A DNA stretch of 64,000 bases from Pseudoruegeria sp039972875 (GCA_039972875.1 JBDWMA010000052.1:248001-312000); one strand, 5' to 3'; positions 53,257-62,222 are shown, counted from the stretch's first letter. A program made the numbers and translations. The notes: generated from the letters alone by a model not told the origin.

Positions 53257-54351
53257 TTATTCCTTCTTTGATTTCGGTTGTTTGGGTGTTTGTACAGTGT
53301 CTTCCTGTACATGATTTGTACGAAAACGGGCCCTGACATCGGCCTCATCGGTCTCTGCATGGGCATAATTGCGCATAGGTAAATTGGGGTCGGACCAACG
53401 GCCAGCCTTCGCTGCTGTGACCGGATCGACCCCTTGTCGCACAACCAATTCTGTGAAGAACCCGTGCCGCCCTGCGGGGTGCGCTGACAAATACTGGATG
53501 CCTGCACGCTTGCAGATCGTTTTCCAGCGGGTGTTGTATCCTGTCGAACTGCCATAACCAAAAACGCGCGGCTTCATGAATTTGCCGGTTTTGCGGTTTT
53601 TGGGTCGCTTCGCTGGCAACGCCAACAGCTCGTCCATCATCTGCGGCGAAACAGTGATCCAGCTCTCTGGATGCCCCTTCTGAGCCTTCACCCTGACCTT
53701 GTTCTCGGCGGACCTCAGATCGTCAGGCTCTAATGATACGGCTTGATCGATCCGCGCCGCTGTCTCAAACATGAAACGCACCAACGCGGCGTTGTAAGGA
53801 TCGGCTGCCCTACAAAACGCTTCGATCCACTCCTTGTCCGCTGGGGTTCGTTCCACCCTGCTGAGCTTACCTCGCCGCCTGTCCTGGGCAATCCGTTCAA
53901 ACTTGTCATAGGGCTTCACCCGTATCAGTGGCGTGCCTTCCAACTCATGGGCGTTGTTGATCACCGCGCTCGCTGGCGTCACGATCTCGCGCCACCATGT
54001 GTCAGTAGACGCACTTGGCTTCAGTTTGGGTCCGAGCCCCTTCAAGAGTGCACCCGAGATTGCGCCTAAGGGCATATCGCCTATTTCTTCGACAATGGGG
54101 ATCAATTGCTTCGCGGTCTTCGGGGACGCGTTGTAGAGCATGATAGCATCAGAGAAGGACTTGCTCGACTCGTTGCCAACCACATAACGGCGTATCTGAA
54201 GCTCGGTTTCACGGGCTACCCAGTCCCGTGCGCCTGCTTCTGTAGTCGATTTAGTGCTGTCGCGGTATGTGCGTGTGATCGGTCGGCCGTTGTACTCAAT
54301 CTTGCCGTAGACGTAGTAGTATTGGCCCCTCTTGTAGATTTGGAGCGGCAT
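53257..54351 (-). CDS. int: Tyrosine-type site-specific integrase
   Basis: A 364-residue integrase ending 13 bp from the tRNA-Arg attachment sequence. The catalytic core shows MFETAARIDQAVSL (first Arg), HPAGRHGFFTELV (His and second Arg), GRWSDP and YAHAE (the nucleophile tyrosine). The N-terminal ~150 residues form the SAM-like core-binding region. It is complete, so the island may still be able to move. It overlaps the excisionase-like gene upstream by 136 bp in a different frame. Confidence 0.92.
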   Translation of the reverse strand: MPLQIYKRGQYYYVYGKIEYNGRPITRTYRDSTKSTTEAGARDWVARETELQIRRYVVGNESSKSFSDAIMLYNASPKTAKQLIPIVEEIGDMPLGAISGALLKGLGPKLKPSASTDTWWREIVTPASAVINNAHELEGTPLIRVKPYDKFERIAQDRRRGKLSRVERTPADKEWIEAFCRAADPYNAALVRFMFETAARIDQAVSLEPDDLRSAENKVRVKAQKGHPESWITVSPQMMDELLALPAKRPKNRKTGKFMKPRVFGYGSSTGYNTRWKTICKRAGIQYLSAHPAGRHGFFTELVVRQGVDPVTAAKAGRWSDPNLPMRNYAHAETDEADVRARFRTNHVQEDTVQTPKQPKSKKE

Positions 54352-54563
54352 GACTGACCTCCTTGAAAAATCGTGTCGATCTGCGCAGGTGTGATCAACA
54401 TAGTCCGCCCGAGCCGATAGAACGCACCTGTCTCATTCGCTCGCTCGCGCAAGGTACGTTCGGAAATCTCTATCTCTCGCTCCGCCATGATCTCCACCCA
54501 TTGAGCTGGCGTCTTTCCAAGTCCCAGAATTTGCGAGCTGTCGGTTTTGTCGATTTCTGCCAT
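54216..54563 (-). CDS. Excisionase-like DNA-binding protein
   Basis: A 115-residue protein. The segment PAQWVEIMAEREIEISERTLRERANETGAF and then YRLGRTMLITPAQID is a winged-helix, MerR/Xis-like pattern. The last ~45 residues are Ser/Thr-rich and lie in DNA that also encodes the integrase N-terminus in another frame, so they may be little constrained. ATG 54563 has GAGG 9 bp upstream; starts at 54572 and 54578 are also possible. Position just before int supports a role in excision. Confidence 0.7.
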   Translation of the reverse strand: MAEIDKTDSSQILGLGKTPAQWVEIMAEREIEISERTLRERANETGAFYRLGRTMLITPAQIDTIFQGGQSCRSKSTRGANTTTSTARLSTTADRSHAHTATALNRLQKQAHGTG

Positions 54564-54718
54564 TTCAGTCATCCTCATCCGTTTGGGTTGAATTTTCTGT
54601 ACGCATGGAATCGCTTGTTCCGCATCTTCTGACGTGGTCAGATGGGTTGAAACGTAAATGTACGTCATTTTGTGCTATGTTTATACAAAAGTGCGCAATG
54701 GTCAATTAGGAAACTTGC

Positions 54719-55141
54719 ATGCCGCGAGAAGATGCTGATTTGTTTGCTGAGATAGGCGCACGCCTAGCGATCTGTCGCAGCGAAATAGGCGTCTCTCAGG
54801 CCGTGATGGCCGAAGCCATTGGCGTCTCGCATAGAGCTTACCACAGCTACGAAAAAGGAAAGCGCGGCGTTCCTGTCGAAGCCCTGGTCAAAATGCAGGA
54901 CAAGTACGACGTTGACGTCGCTTGGCTGCTACTCGGCACACAATCGATCCGCGTTGGCCATGATTTCGAGGCTTTGAAGCGGATCGAATCTCAGCTCGAT
55001 CAGCATCTCAACGAAGAAGCGATAAAAATCAAAAGCGAAAAACGCGGGGCCATCGTCGCCCGCTGGTATCAGTCACACGTCGAAGGGCGCGAAGTGGCCG
55101 ACGATGACGTTCACACATGGATCGAACTTGTAAGGGAGTAG
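54719..55141 (+). CDS. XRE-family transcriptional regulator
   Basis: A 140-residue protein with an N-terminal Cro/C1 helix-turn-helix (IGARLAICRSEIGVSQAVMAEAIG, then VSHRAYHSYEKGKRGVP, residues about 10-50). The C-terminal half is acidic and helical. It is divergent from the excisionase/integrase pair and is probably the island's repressor. It starts a plus-strand unit with the small membrane protein 4 bp downstream. Confidence 0.85.
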   Translation: MPREDADLFAEIGARLAICRSEIGVSQAVMAEAIGVSHRAYHSYEKGKRGVPVEALVKMQDKYDVDVAWLLLGTQSIRVGHDFEALKRIESQLDQHLNEEAIKIKSEKRGAIVARWYQSHVEGREVADDDVHTWIELVRE

Positions 55142-55145
55142 AGAA

Positions 55146-55442
55146 ATGAAGAAAGCGAGCGAAAACTGGAAGCGTACTCGCCGAGCGGCTTTGGGGCGGG
55201 CGCAACGGACCGCTATCGACCCTTTGTCGCCGCTCTATGACCTATATTTAGGTGTCTGTGCCGTGTATCTCGCGGGCTTTCTTCATTTCAAGTTCTTTGA
55301 ACACGGCACCGATTTCAATTGGTTCACAGCATGCATGATCATCTGTGTTGCCGTTGCGGGCGCTCTTGTTCCCTTGCTGACAGGCTCAATTCTGACCCTG
55401 CATTTCGCGAGCAAGAAATTGGAACGTTTGATTGCGGAGTGA
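55146..55442 (+). CDS. Small two-helix membrane protein
   Basis: A 98-residue protein with a basic N-terminus (KKASENWKRTRRAALGR), then two membrane helices near residues 32-48 (LYLGVCAVYLAGFLHF) and 60-82 (CMIICVAVAGALVPLLTGSIL). GGGAG precedes the start. It follows the XRE regulator by 4 bp. No family or function is assigned. Confidence 0.65.
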   Translation: MKKASENWKRTRRAALGRAQRTAIDPLSPLYDLYLGVCAVYLAGFLHFKFFEHGTDFNWFTACMIICVAVAGALVPLLTGSILTLHFASKKLERLIAE

Positions 55443-55543
55443 GCAAAGGACCAAGAGCCATTTGACGGCTGGTCAGGCAAGCAGGAACCTATCCCACGCG
55501 ATTGAGACTAAGCTCAACGCTATCTGCTGGGGACCCAGTTGAC

Positions 55544-56443
55544 ATGACTTTCGGAGTGTTCATTCACCGGACAGACTCGGTATACGATGACGTCCCATCG
55601 GAACGATACCAGTTCCCAAAAAAATACCTGACACGAGTGCAGCAATGTGAAGGCGACTGGATCGTCCACCTTGAGCCCACAAAGGTTAGAAACACCAAAG
55701 GCTACTTCGCTGTCGCCAAGGTACAGGAGGTCATCGCAGACCCCCGCAGCGCTGATATGTATTTGGCTGTCATCGAACCTGGGACCTACCTTGTTTTTGG
55801 CGACCCGGTTCCATTCCGCGATACTGACGGCATCGTTGAGCAAGGCGTCTTGAACGATCTAGGGAACATTTCCGGACGTGCTCAGGCTGCGGTACGGCCA
55901 CTTTCGGCAGAAGATTTCGCGCGAATTGTAGAACGCGGACTTGGGCAAGACGATGATTTTCTACCTCGGGTCGATCCGACAAGCCAGATGCCTGGCTTCC
56001 AAGACTCGCAAGTACCCTTTCAGCATCTTGTAGCGCGAGATCGCGTCAACCAACTGACCAATCGTGCCGTGCGCGACCGCAACTTTAGAAAGAATGTCCT
56101 TCGCGCTTATGGCGAACGTTGCGCGATAACTGGACTACGCCTAATCAATGGTGGCGGCCGTGCCGAAGTTGAGGCCGCCCATATCAGGCCGGTTGAGCAT
56201 GACGGCCCCGATATCGTGAGCAATGGGCTAGCGCTATCTGGAACAGCTCAATGGATGTTTGACAGGGGTTTGGTGGGGCTTGCCGATGATCTTTCCATCC
56301 TAGTGTCGAGGCAAAGTAACGATCTCGATGCGGTGACAGCGATGATAAATTCTTCAGGGAAGCTCTTGGCTCCTGAACGCGCAGCCAACCGATCTAGGGC
56401 CGAATTCGTCAACTGGCACCGGGAAAATTGCTTCAAACACTAG
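55544..56443 (+). CDS. HNH endonuclease with N-terminal recognition-type domain
   Basis: A 299-residue nuclease. The C-terminal HNH domain reads CAITGLRLINGGGRAEVEAAHI (first His near residue 213), then GLALSGTAQWMFDRGLVGL. The N-terminal ~120 residues (FGVFIHRTDSVYDDVPSERY, GDWIVHLEPTK, YFAVAKVQEV) form a PUA/EVE-like beta-rich domain of the kind that reads modified bases. ATG 55544 gives the conserved start MTFGVFIHR; an upstream TTG at 55502 would add non-family residues. It is a likely modification-dependent restriction enzyme. Confidence 0.8.
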   Translation: MTFGVFIHRTDSVYDDVPSERYQFPKKYLTRVQQCEGDWIVHLEPTKVRNTKGYFAVAKVQEVIADPRSADMYLAVIEPGTYLVFGDPVPFRDTDGIVEQGVLNDLGNISGRAQAAVRPLSAEDFARIVERGLGQDDDFLPRVDPTSQMPGFQDSQVPFQHLVARDRVNQLTNRAVRDRNFRKNVLRAYGERCAITGLRLINGGGRAEVEAAHIRPVEHDGPDIVSNGLALSGTAQWMFDRGLVGLADDLSILVSRQSNDLDAVTAMINSSGKLLAPERAANRSRAEFVNWHRENCFKH

Positions 56444-56744
56444 AATACGTTAGTCAAAATGCCCGAGGCGCCCCTGTTGTTTTCCGCGGATGAGTTCATA
56501 ACGATGGCCGCGCTAAATGGTCGTCGGACCCGCTTATGCGGACTGAACGTGCCTTTCGAAAGGCAGTGTAAGGTTATAGAATTTGATGCGTCGTGGGCAC
56601 ATGAATTGATTTTTCAGCGTTTTGATGCTATATGTCGAACGTAGGGTTTGCATTTTGTTTACCGACAACTACGATCCTACTACCGAACTTGACTCTTGTG
56701 TTGATCCGTGTGATCAGCGCGAAAATTTTGTCTAAGGATGCCAG
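56444..56744. other. Intergenic stretch between HNH and small basic gene
   Basis: About 300 bp. A 61-codon frame (56459-56644) has no family match and no ribosome-binding site, so I do not call it. Nothing else is seen. Confidence 0.4.
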
Positions 56745-56963
56745 ATGTCCCTTTCCCAGCGTGATACAGACCTGATCTTTCGTAAGCGGAAGATAGCTGG
56801 TCGTAGTGTGCTCACGTCACTGGAGCGGGACGCGCGCCTCCTTCAAGGCCCTGAGAAAGTTGCTAAGCGCCCGAGTGCGTCTGCCGCCGCGGGCAAGGCA
56901 AAGAAAGCTCCTGCTCGCTTCGTCGTCGAGAAGGGAACGGGTCTTTTGAGGTCTGGAAAGTAA
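56745..56963 (+). CDS. Small basic hypothetical protein
   Basis: A 72-residue Lys/Arg/Ala-rich protein (FRKRKIAGRSVL, AAAGKAKKAPARFV) without a recognised family. AAGGA stands 7 bp before the ATG. It ends 49 bp before the HExxH-domain gene on the same strand and could belong to that unit, perhaps as a DNA- or RNA-binding accessory. Confidence 0.5.
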   Translation: MSLSQRDTDLIFRKRKIAGRSVLTSLERDARLLQGPEKVAKRPSASAAAGKAKKAPARFVVEKGTGLLRSGK

Positions 56964-57012
56964 TCATCGTATGATCTAGCTTGGCTCAGAACATTCTGAG
57001 TTGGATTGCTAA

Positions 57013-58965
57013 GTGCGGATTACCACAGACCAAAAATTCCTTTTTATCAGCCTGCACCCTGCCGAAAGTGGTAAAGACTTCGAAACAACATTGTCGGTAA
57101 TCGACAAGTTCGATGACGTGCTGTCAGGCTGGAATGCCGGCTCAAGGATGTCGCCTGTCTGGAGGGTCCAAAATGGCTCTCTAGTTGATGGTGGTGTCGC
57201 TATCTACCCAACAGGGTCGACCTTTTTCATTTCGATGACAAACCCTACCGAAATTGAGGTAGGCCTCTTCCCACGTGTTAAAGAAGAAGTGCCCAGTTTG
57301 CGTATGCTCAGCACCCTAGGAGTCTTTAACATCATATTGTCTGTTAGCAATGATACCGAAGCGGCCGTCGTGAGTGAATATCTTGATGGAAGCGACTTCG
57401 CGTTTGAAGAATGGCATCTGGAAGACAGTATTTGTCAGGAGATGTCAGTTCGAACTGCGGAGAGTGACAAGGCTCCAAAGGATTTTGACCTAGCACTCCT
57501 AAAGTCTGACGATCTGAAACTAAAATCTAAACACATTGAACTGGCGACAAATACGCTTGCCGCAGCTCGACGTGGCCAGATGTATTTTCCATGGGTAGAA
57601 GATGATTTGGAAAAAGTTCTGGCTTCTTACTGTCAAAGCCTAGCGGCGATACAAGATTGCGAAGAGGATGAACGAGCCCACTACTTAGACGTTGCTTACT
57701 ATCGCATAATCAATGCGAACTCAGCGATTTCTCGATTCACATCACAGGCCTTGACCGGAATACAGCCAATAGAGAACTCGGAAGGTCACTATTGGCCGCA
57801 TTCTGCACTCGGCGTCGGTGTGGCAAGTAACGCAGTGAGAAATGTTGCGGGATTCATCTCTGCTCGAGTTGGCGAGTTCGACTTCGTACAACGAATAGCA
57901 GACTTGGACGGCAAGCCCTATCCTTACAAGGAACGCCCGGTCGACTTGACTATGGATGAGATGAATGTGGACTTTCTCACATCGAAACCCGCCACAACAA
58001 CCGAGAAGATGGTGCCAATCTGCTTCTTCAGCGGGCGGGACAGCTTCAAACACGATATCTATTCTTTAAGCTTGCCTTTGGAGACTATCGAAGCTGCAAC
58101 CTGTCATCAGTGGTCGCTACGCACAGTAACACATGAGCTGACTCATCGAATTGTGGAGCCAATCTTAGGTCTGCTTTTGCCGGGAACACATGCGGAATTT
58201 CTGGATGCGGACACCAATTCGAAGATCCACATGAACTACAAACCAACTGATCTCTTAGATGCAGCAAAAGTTGGTGTGCTCGATTCACTCATGGCGCTTG
58301 CTCGAAGCCAATCACCCGATTTCGTAGACGAAGCAACGCGCGACTCCAAGCAATATCCTGAACTATACGGATACTTGATCGATTTCTCGGACCAAGTCGA
58401 AGAATTCATGGTCCATACCTTCGATTTCTTTTACTTCTATTCCCGCGACCCGGCTGAATATGTGCAGTCACTATGGCTGTCATGGGGCATAATACCCCAC
58501 CTCGAAGGAAAGCTAGACGATTACATAGCCCGCACGATCGTGGCTTTGAGCGCGAATACACTGCATCTGAATGACGGTATTCAAGAAGCACGACGTCAAT
58601 TCATCCATAACTTTGGCACAGATTATATCAAAGCGAACAACCCACACTTCGAAACCGTACTAGAGCGGGTAAGCTCTGATGCGTATTGGTCGGAAGTGCT
58701 GAACCCAATTATTACAGCTGGGAGCGTCGCAGCGCGATTTGTCGTGGTGTTTATGTATTCCGATGCAGCAAGTACACATCTATACCAAGATGCCGCACTA
58801 GAAGCGGGCAAAGGTTACGACGTTAAGAAAGGCATATATTCGACGAAGACTTACACCAACCCACTTAGGCTAATGCAAGAGTTCTCTGTCGCGGAAAAAG
58901 TCAGCCCGTCGGATAGCGCATGGTTGTTCCATCTGTTGACATTCAACGTTGGAGACTTCGAATGA
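57013..58965 (+). CDS. Unknown large protein with HExxH metallopeptidase-like motif
   Basis: A 650-residue protein that I cannot place in a named family. A zincin-type motif HELTH (His374-Glu375-x-x-His378) lies in RTVTHELTHRIVEPILG; an acidic stretch about 85 residues later (DQVEEFMVHTFDFF, near 460) could supply the third zinc ligand. The N-terminal ~150 residues look like a separate beta-rich domain. There is no signal peptide or membrane helix, so it is cytosolic. The start is GTG 57013. Its stop overlaps the next start (ATGA), tying it to the following gene and a SIR2 protein. Confidence 0.7.
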   Translation: MRITTDQKFLFISLHPAESGKDFETTLSVIDKFDDVLSGWNAGSRMSPVWRVQNGSLVDGGVAIYPTGSTFFISMTNPTEIEVGLFPRVKEEVPSLRMLSTLGVFNIILSVSNDTEAAVVSEYLDGSDFAFEEWHLEDSICQEMSVRTAESDKAPKDFDLALLKSDDLKLKSKHIELATNTLAAARRGQMYFPWVEDDLEKVLASYCQSLAAIQDCEEDERAHYLDVAYYRIINANSAISRFTSQALTGIQPIENSEGHYWPHSALGVGVASNAVRNVAGFISARVGEFDFVQRIADLDGKPYPYKERPVDLTMDEMNVDFLTSKPATTTEKMVPICFFSGRDSFKHDIYSLSLPLETIEAATCHQWSLRTVTHELTHRIVEPILGLLLPGTHAEFLDADTNSKIHMNYKPTDLLDAAKVGVLDSLMALARSQSPDFVDEATRDSKQYPELYGYLIDFSDQVEEFMVHTFDFFYFYSRDPAEYVQSLWLSWGIIPHLEGKLDDYIARTIVALSANTLHLNDGIQEARRQFIHNFGTDYIKANNPHFETVLERVSSDAYWSEVLNPIITAGSVAARFVVVFMYSDAASTHLYQDAALEAGKGYDVKKGIYSTKTYTNPLRLMQEFSVAEKVSPSDSAWLFHLLTFNVGDFE

Positions 58966-59741
58966 CTGTCTATCATGGTTACTTATATAGGTGGGGTACT
59001 GAGACGTCAGGCCTTTCAAAATCTGGCATTCAACAACAATGGGATACTCAATTCCGAAGTTCGGGAAATTTTGAGTTCAATGCTGAATACTCAGCATCAA
59101 AAAACCGCCATACTTGGAAGAACTATACGTTTCATTCTCCCGAGCCTCTTTCTAGGTTTCACAAATTTCAAAAGTCGGAACTGAAACATGAGGGACCTTT
59201 TCCCTATGAGGTCTTGGTCCGGGTAAATGAACTGACTGGGACTGTTGTGTTACTGTCTACAGGATCAGGAATTGTATATCATCTTGTGGACCGAGTATTG
59301 AACAGGTCTTTGTCTCCACGTTTGGTGCGCCTTCAAATTAACATATTGGACTTAACCAACCATCTTCTTGGAAAAGGCGTTGATGAATATGCTTTGACGT
59401 CCATCCGGGCTAGAGTGGTGGCATCGGGTCGCAATCTTGAAAAGATCAGCTTTGAGGGTAAAGACCTGGCGAACGCGTCAATTGTAAGGCAGCTCACTGA
59501 TCTAATAACCCCGCACTACGTGGGCATGCGTTCCCGACGCGACCCTGTGGAAACGGAAGCAATTCGCCTTAGCAACCGAGGATACATCGCCATTTCATTT
59601 GGCGAAAGTGAAGAGGATCGGTTTGAGGACTCCAGCGCAGTGCAAGTCCCTTCCAGATCAACAGAGCCACCAGAAATTCACGTTTCTAGAGCTGAGAACT
59701 GCCTGCACTACATTAGTGAAAATGGGTTTTTTTGGAGTTGA
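58962..59741 (+). CDS. Unknown protein between HExxH and SIR2 genes
   Basis: A 259-residue protein with no recognised family. It starts MTVYHGYLYRWG at ATG 58962, which overlaps the upstream stop by four bases. It is rich in aromatic and Ser residues and contains a central hydrophobic strand-like part (PYEVLVRVNELTGTVVLLSTG) and a C-terminal GYIAISFGE. It has no signal or membrane helix. It ends 3 bp before the SIR2 gene. Its place suggests a sensor or adaptor in a three-protein system. Confidence 0.65.
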   Translation: MTVYHGYLYRWGTETSGLSKSGIQQQWDTQFRSSGNFEFNAEYSASKNRHTWKNYTFHSPEPLSRFHKFQKSELKHEGPFPYEVLVRVNELTGTVVLLSTGSGIVYHLVDRVLNRSLSPRLVRLQINILDLTNHLLGKGVDEYALTSIRARVVASGRNLEKISFEGKDLANASIVRQLTDLITPHYVGMRSRRDPVETEAIRLSNRGYIAISFGESEEDRFEDSSAVQVPSRSTEPPEIHVSRAENCLHYISENGFFWS

Positions 59742-59744
59742 AGG

Positions 59745-60632
59745 ATGGCACAGTCATGGCCTCATAAAGGAGGGTGGGCCACTCCTGAAGCCCAAGTGCA
59801 AATTGCCAAGAAGCTCAATCAGGGTAACGTTGCCTTGGTGTTGGGGGCCGGAGTTTCATTCTTTTACGGGCTGCCGAGTTGGTCAAAGCTGCTTAAAGAC
59901 CTCCAAAACGACGGTAATGGTCATTCAATTTCTGAAATAGATGACTACCCCCAATGGGCACAGATGATCTTAGACGCACTGTTTCCGGGCGATGAAGCAA
60001 AATTTTTAGAGGCAGTTCATACCGGACTATATGGTCCCGACCATGAAGCCCTCGAAATTCAAAAGATAGCCGATGACCCTTCACTTAGAGCAATCGGTGC
60101 TCTCGGCGTAGGTGGGCAGCGCGGAACCGTCGATACCATTGTTACTTTCAACTATGATAGCTTGCTTGAGAGTTATTTCCTGCATCATGGGCTAAGGGTG
60201 GTGCCCGTGATTAACGAGAACCAACCGACACGAAAGGCCGATGTCACTGTGTATCACCCTCATGGGTTTCTACCACATCCTGAGACCGGTTTTTCACGAA
60301 GCCAAGATATTGTTCTAGCTCAAAGCCAATACGACAAGACTGTTGCAACACCTTGGGAAAGCACACTAGAAAATTTGTTCGCAACACGCTTCTGCATTTT
60401 CATTGGTCTCTCAGGAAACGACGAACGCCTTGTGAGTTTGCTGAGTAAGGTCAACGACCGCAATGAACACGCGAAAGTTGAAAAATATTGGGGTTACCGT
60501 CTTTGTAGGAAACCCGATCACAATACCGAACTGTGGGACGACAACGGTGTTTACTCCGTAGAATTTGATGACTTAGCTGCGGGCATCAACGAAACGCTAC
60601 TAAATATTTGTAGATTGGCCGCTGGAAAATAG
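59745..60632 (+). CDS. SIR2-domain protein (SIR2_2 type), probable NADase effector
   Basis: A 295-residue protein made almost entirely of a SIR2-like domain. The NAD-binding loop is LVLGAGVSFFYGLPSW (31-46), the catalytic-type asparagine lies in TFNYDSLLE (Asn136), the histidine in HPHGFLPH (around 171-173), and FIGLSGNDERL follows. In Thoeris, DSR and SIR2-Argonaute systems such domains deplete NAD on phage infection. It is the third gene of a tight operon with 3-4 bp junctions. The NADase activity here is inferred from family, not shown. Confidence 0.85.
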   Translation: MAQSWPHKGGWATPEAQVQIAKKLNQGNVALVLGAGVSFFYGLPSWSKLLKDLQNDGNGHSISEIDDYPQWAQMILDALFPGDEAKFLEAVHTGLYGPDHEALEIQKIADDPSLRAIGALGVGGQRGTVDTIVTFNYDSLLESYFLHHGLRVVPVINENQPTRKADVTVYHPHGFLPHPETGFSRSQDIVLAQSQYDKTVATPWESTLENLFATRFCIFIGLSGNDERLVSLLSKVNDRNEHAKVEKYWGYRLCRKPDHNTELWDDNGVYSVEFDDLAAGINETLLNICRLAAGK

Positions 60633-60719
60633 CGCTCGGATAGTTGCTAGGCGTTCTTTGCCCGGTTTCTCTATCAATTTCGAGATAACCAACATAACCA
60701 CTACAAAGGATACGTATTG

Positions 60720-61010
60720 ATGAGCTTGCTTGAGGAACCAATGCACCCCGGTGAAGTCCTGAAAGGACTTTACCTTGATCCCCTGGACATTGGGGCAATC
60801 GCTTTCGCGCGGCGTCTCGGCGTGCCTCGGACGCGGATCGAGCGGGTGATTAAGGGCACGACGGGCATTTCGCCTGATACAGCGCTGCGTCTTGCCCGTG
60901 TGTTCAACACCACCCCGGTTTATTGGGTGAACTTGCAGACAAATTATGACATGGCGGTCGCCGCCAAGGAAATCGACGTTTCTGGCATTGAGCCCCTGAT
61001 TGCAGCCTAG
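60720..61010 (+). CDS. HigA-type antitoxin, no partner toxin seen
   Basis: A 96-residue HigA-family protein with EEPMHPGEVLKGLYLDPLDI at the N-terminus and the helix-turn-helix AFARRLGVPRTRIERVIKGTTGISPDTALRLAR. ATG 60720 has AAGGA about 9 bp upstream. HigB toxin genes normally lie directly upstream, but the 87 bp between the SIR2 gene and this one hold none. It may be an orphan antitoxin or a regulator of the neighbouring genes. Confidence 0.82.
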   Translation: MSLLEEPMHPGEVLKGLYLDPLDIGAIAFARRLGVPRTRIERVIKGTTGISPDTALRLARVFNTTPVYWVNLQTNYDMAVAAKEIDVSGIEPLIAA

Positions 61011-61217
61011 TGTGGATTAGCTGTTGATTGGGAAACAACATGAGTTTGTGGCACAGAGGCTTCTGCAGCACGGAAAATGTCCACATTGAGCCCACGCTAA
61101 GCAATACATAGGACGTTGGCTTTGAACCCCGAGCACAACTTATTGTGGACGTTCGCTGAAAAGAAGCCTCATTGTGCACCAAAGATAATTGTCATCGATA
61201 CAAAACTAGGAATGCGA

Positions 61218-62159
61218 ATGCCTGTCCTCGATTTTAAAGAAATCCCTGAGGCTCATGTCGCCAATGGAATGCAGGATACCTTCGAGCTGTTCGCTCGCGA
61301 TTTTCTCAACTTCATGGGCTTTCAGGTCACCTCGGTACCTGATCGCGGGGCCGATGGTGGTAAAGACCTTATTGCTGAAGAGACCCGAGTTGGTGTTGGC
61401 GGCACGACAGCGGTGAAATGGCTTGTTAGCTGCAAGCACAAAGCGACAAGTGGTAACTCTGTCAGCCCTAATGTTGAATCTAATATCACAGACAGAGTCA
61501 GTGCAAATAAATGTGATGCATTCTTGGGTTTTTACTCAACGCTTCCCAGTGCTGGTCTGAACAATATATTGGAAGGGCTGGCCTTTGAGCAAACGGTTTA
61601 CGACCGGGAGAGGATCGAGAGCAAATTATTGCATTCTAGTGCTGGGCTACAAATTGCTGAGCGGTACTTTCCCGATTCTCTAGCATCGTGGAAAACCAAT
61701 AATCCGTTGCCAGCGCAGCTTTTCGCTGATCAAGGCAGCTTGGAATGCTATGTCTGTCACAAAGACCTTCTAGAACAAAAAGATAAGGGAATAATTACAC
61801 TTTGGCAGCCAATGAAAAATGGGGACTACTCAAGGCCTGATGCCTTTGAGAGTATCCACTGGACATGTCGCGGACATTGTGACGACGTTCTGAGGAAGCA
61901 AAATCGAAATCTAGGGTTGATCGACGGCTGGGAAGACATAGCAGACGTGATGATGCCAACGGTCTTCGTCAAATGGATCATTTCCATTCTCAACGAACAG
62001 CGGGCCGGTGTGACTTACTCTGATGCAGCATTTGATTCGCTGAAACATTTCTTACTAGTTCTTTTCCCATACGTTTCTCGGCACCTATCCGACAGAGAGA
62101 AAGAGCGCATTCAATCCCTAACCCAAATTCCAGCTTTCTTAGGCGGGATGGGATATTAG
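61218..62159 (+). CDS. Mrr-like restriction endonuclease
   Basis: A 313-residue protein. The N-terminal domain FELFARDFLNFMGF, then VPDRGADGGKDLIAEE and WLVSCKHKA form the PD-(D/E)xK fold of Mrr-type restriction enzymes; the usual QxK or ExK reads Ser-Cys-Lys here. In the middle, CYVCHKDLL and WTCRGHCDD look like a small zinc site. ATG 61218 is chosen because AGGA lies 6 bp upstream; ATG 61212 is also possible. It is a single gene with no methylase partner, so it may cut modified or foreign DNA. Confidence 0.75.
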   Translation: MPVLDFKEIPEAHVANGMQDTFELFARDFLNFMGFQVTSVPDRGADGGKDLIAEETRVGVGGTTAVKWLVSCKHKATSGNSVSPNVESNITDRVSANKCDAFLGFYSTLPSAGLNNILEGLAFEQTVYDRERIESKLLHSSAGLQIAERYFPDSLASWKTNNPLPAQLFADQGSLECYVCHKDLLEQKDKGIITLWQPMKNGDYSRPDAFESIHWTCRGHCDDVLRKQNRNLGLIDGWEDIADVMMPTVFVKWIISILNEQRAGVTYSDAAFDSLKHFLLVLFPYVSRHLSDREKERIQSLTQIPAFLGGMGY

Positions 62160-62222
62160 GTTGATCCCTGTGTTGCAGGGAGGAGTTGAAAACACACTTA
62201 CACTGCCGACGTATTTTTCGCC

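Noticed and set aside
53077..53271. A 64-codon plus-strand frame over the tRNA-Arg fragment
   Set aside because: The GDPDWIRTNN-type peptide is antisense tRNA sequence, not a gene.
56459..56644. A 61-codon frame between the HNH and small basic genes
   Set aside because: No family features, no ribosome-binding site, composition not clearly coding.
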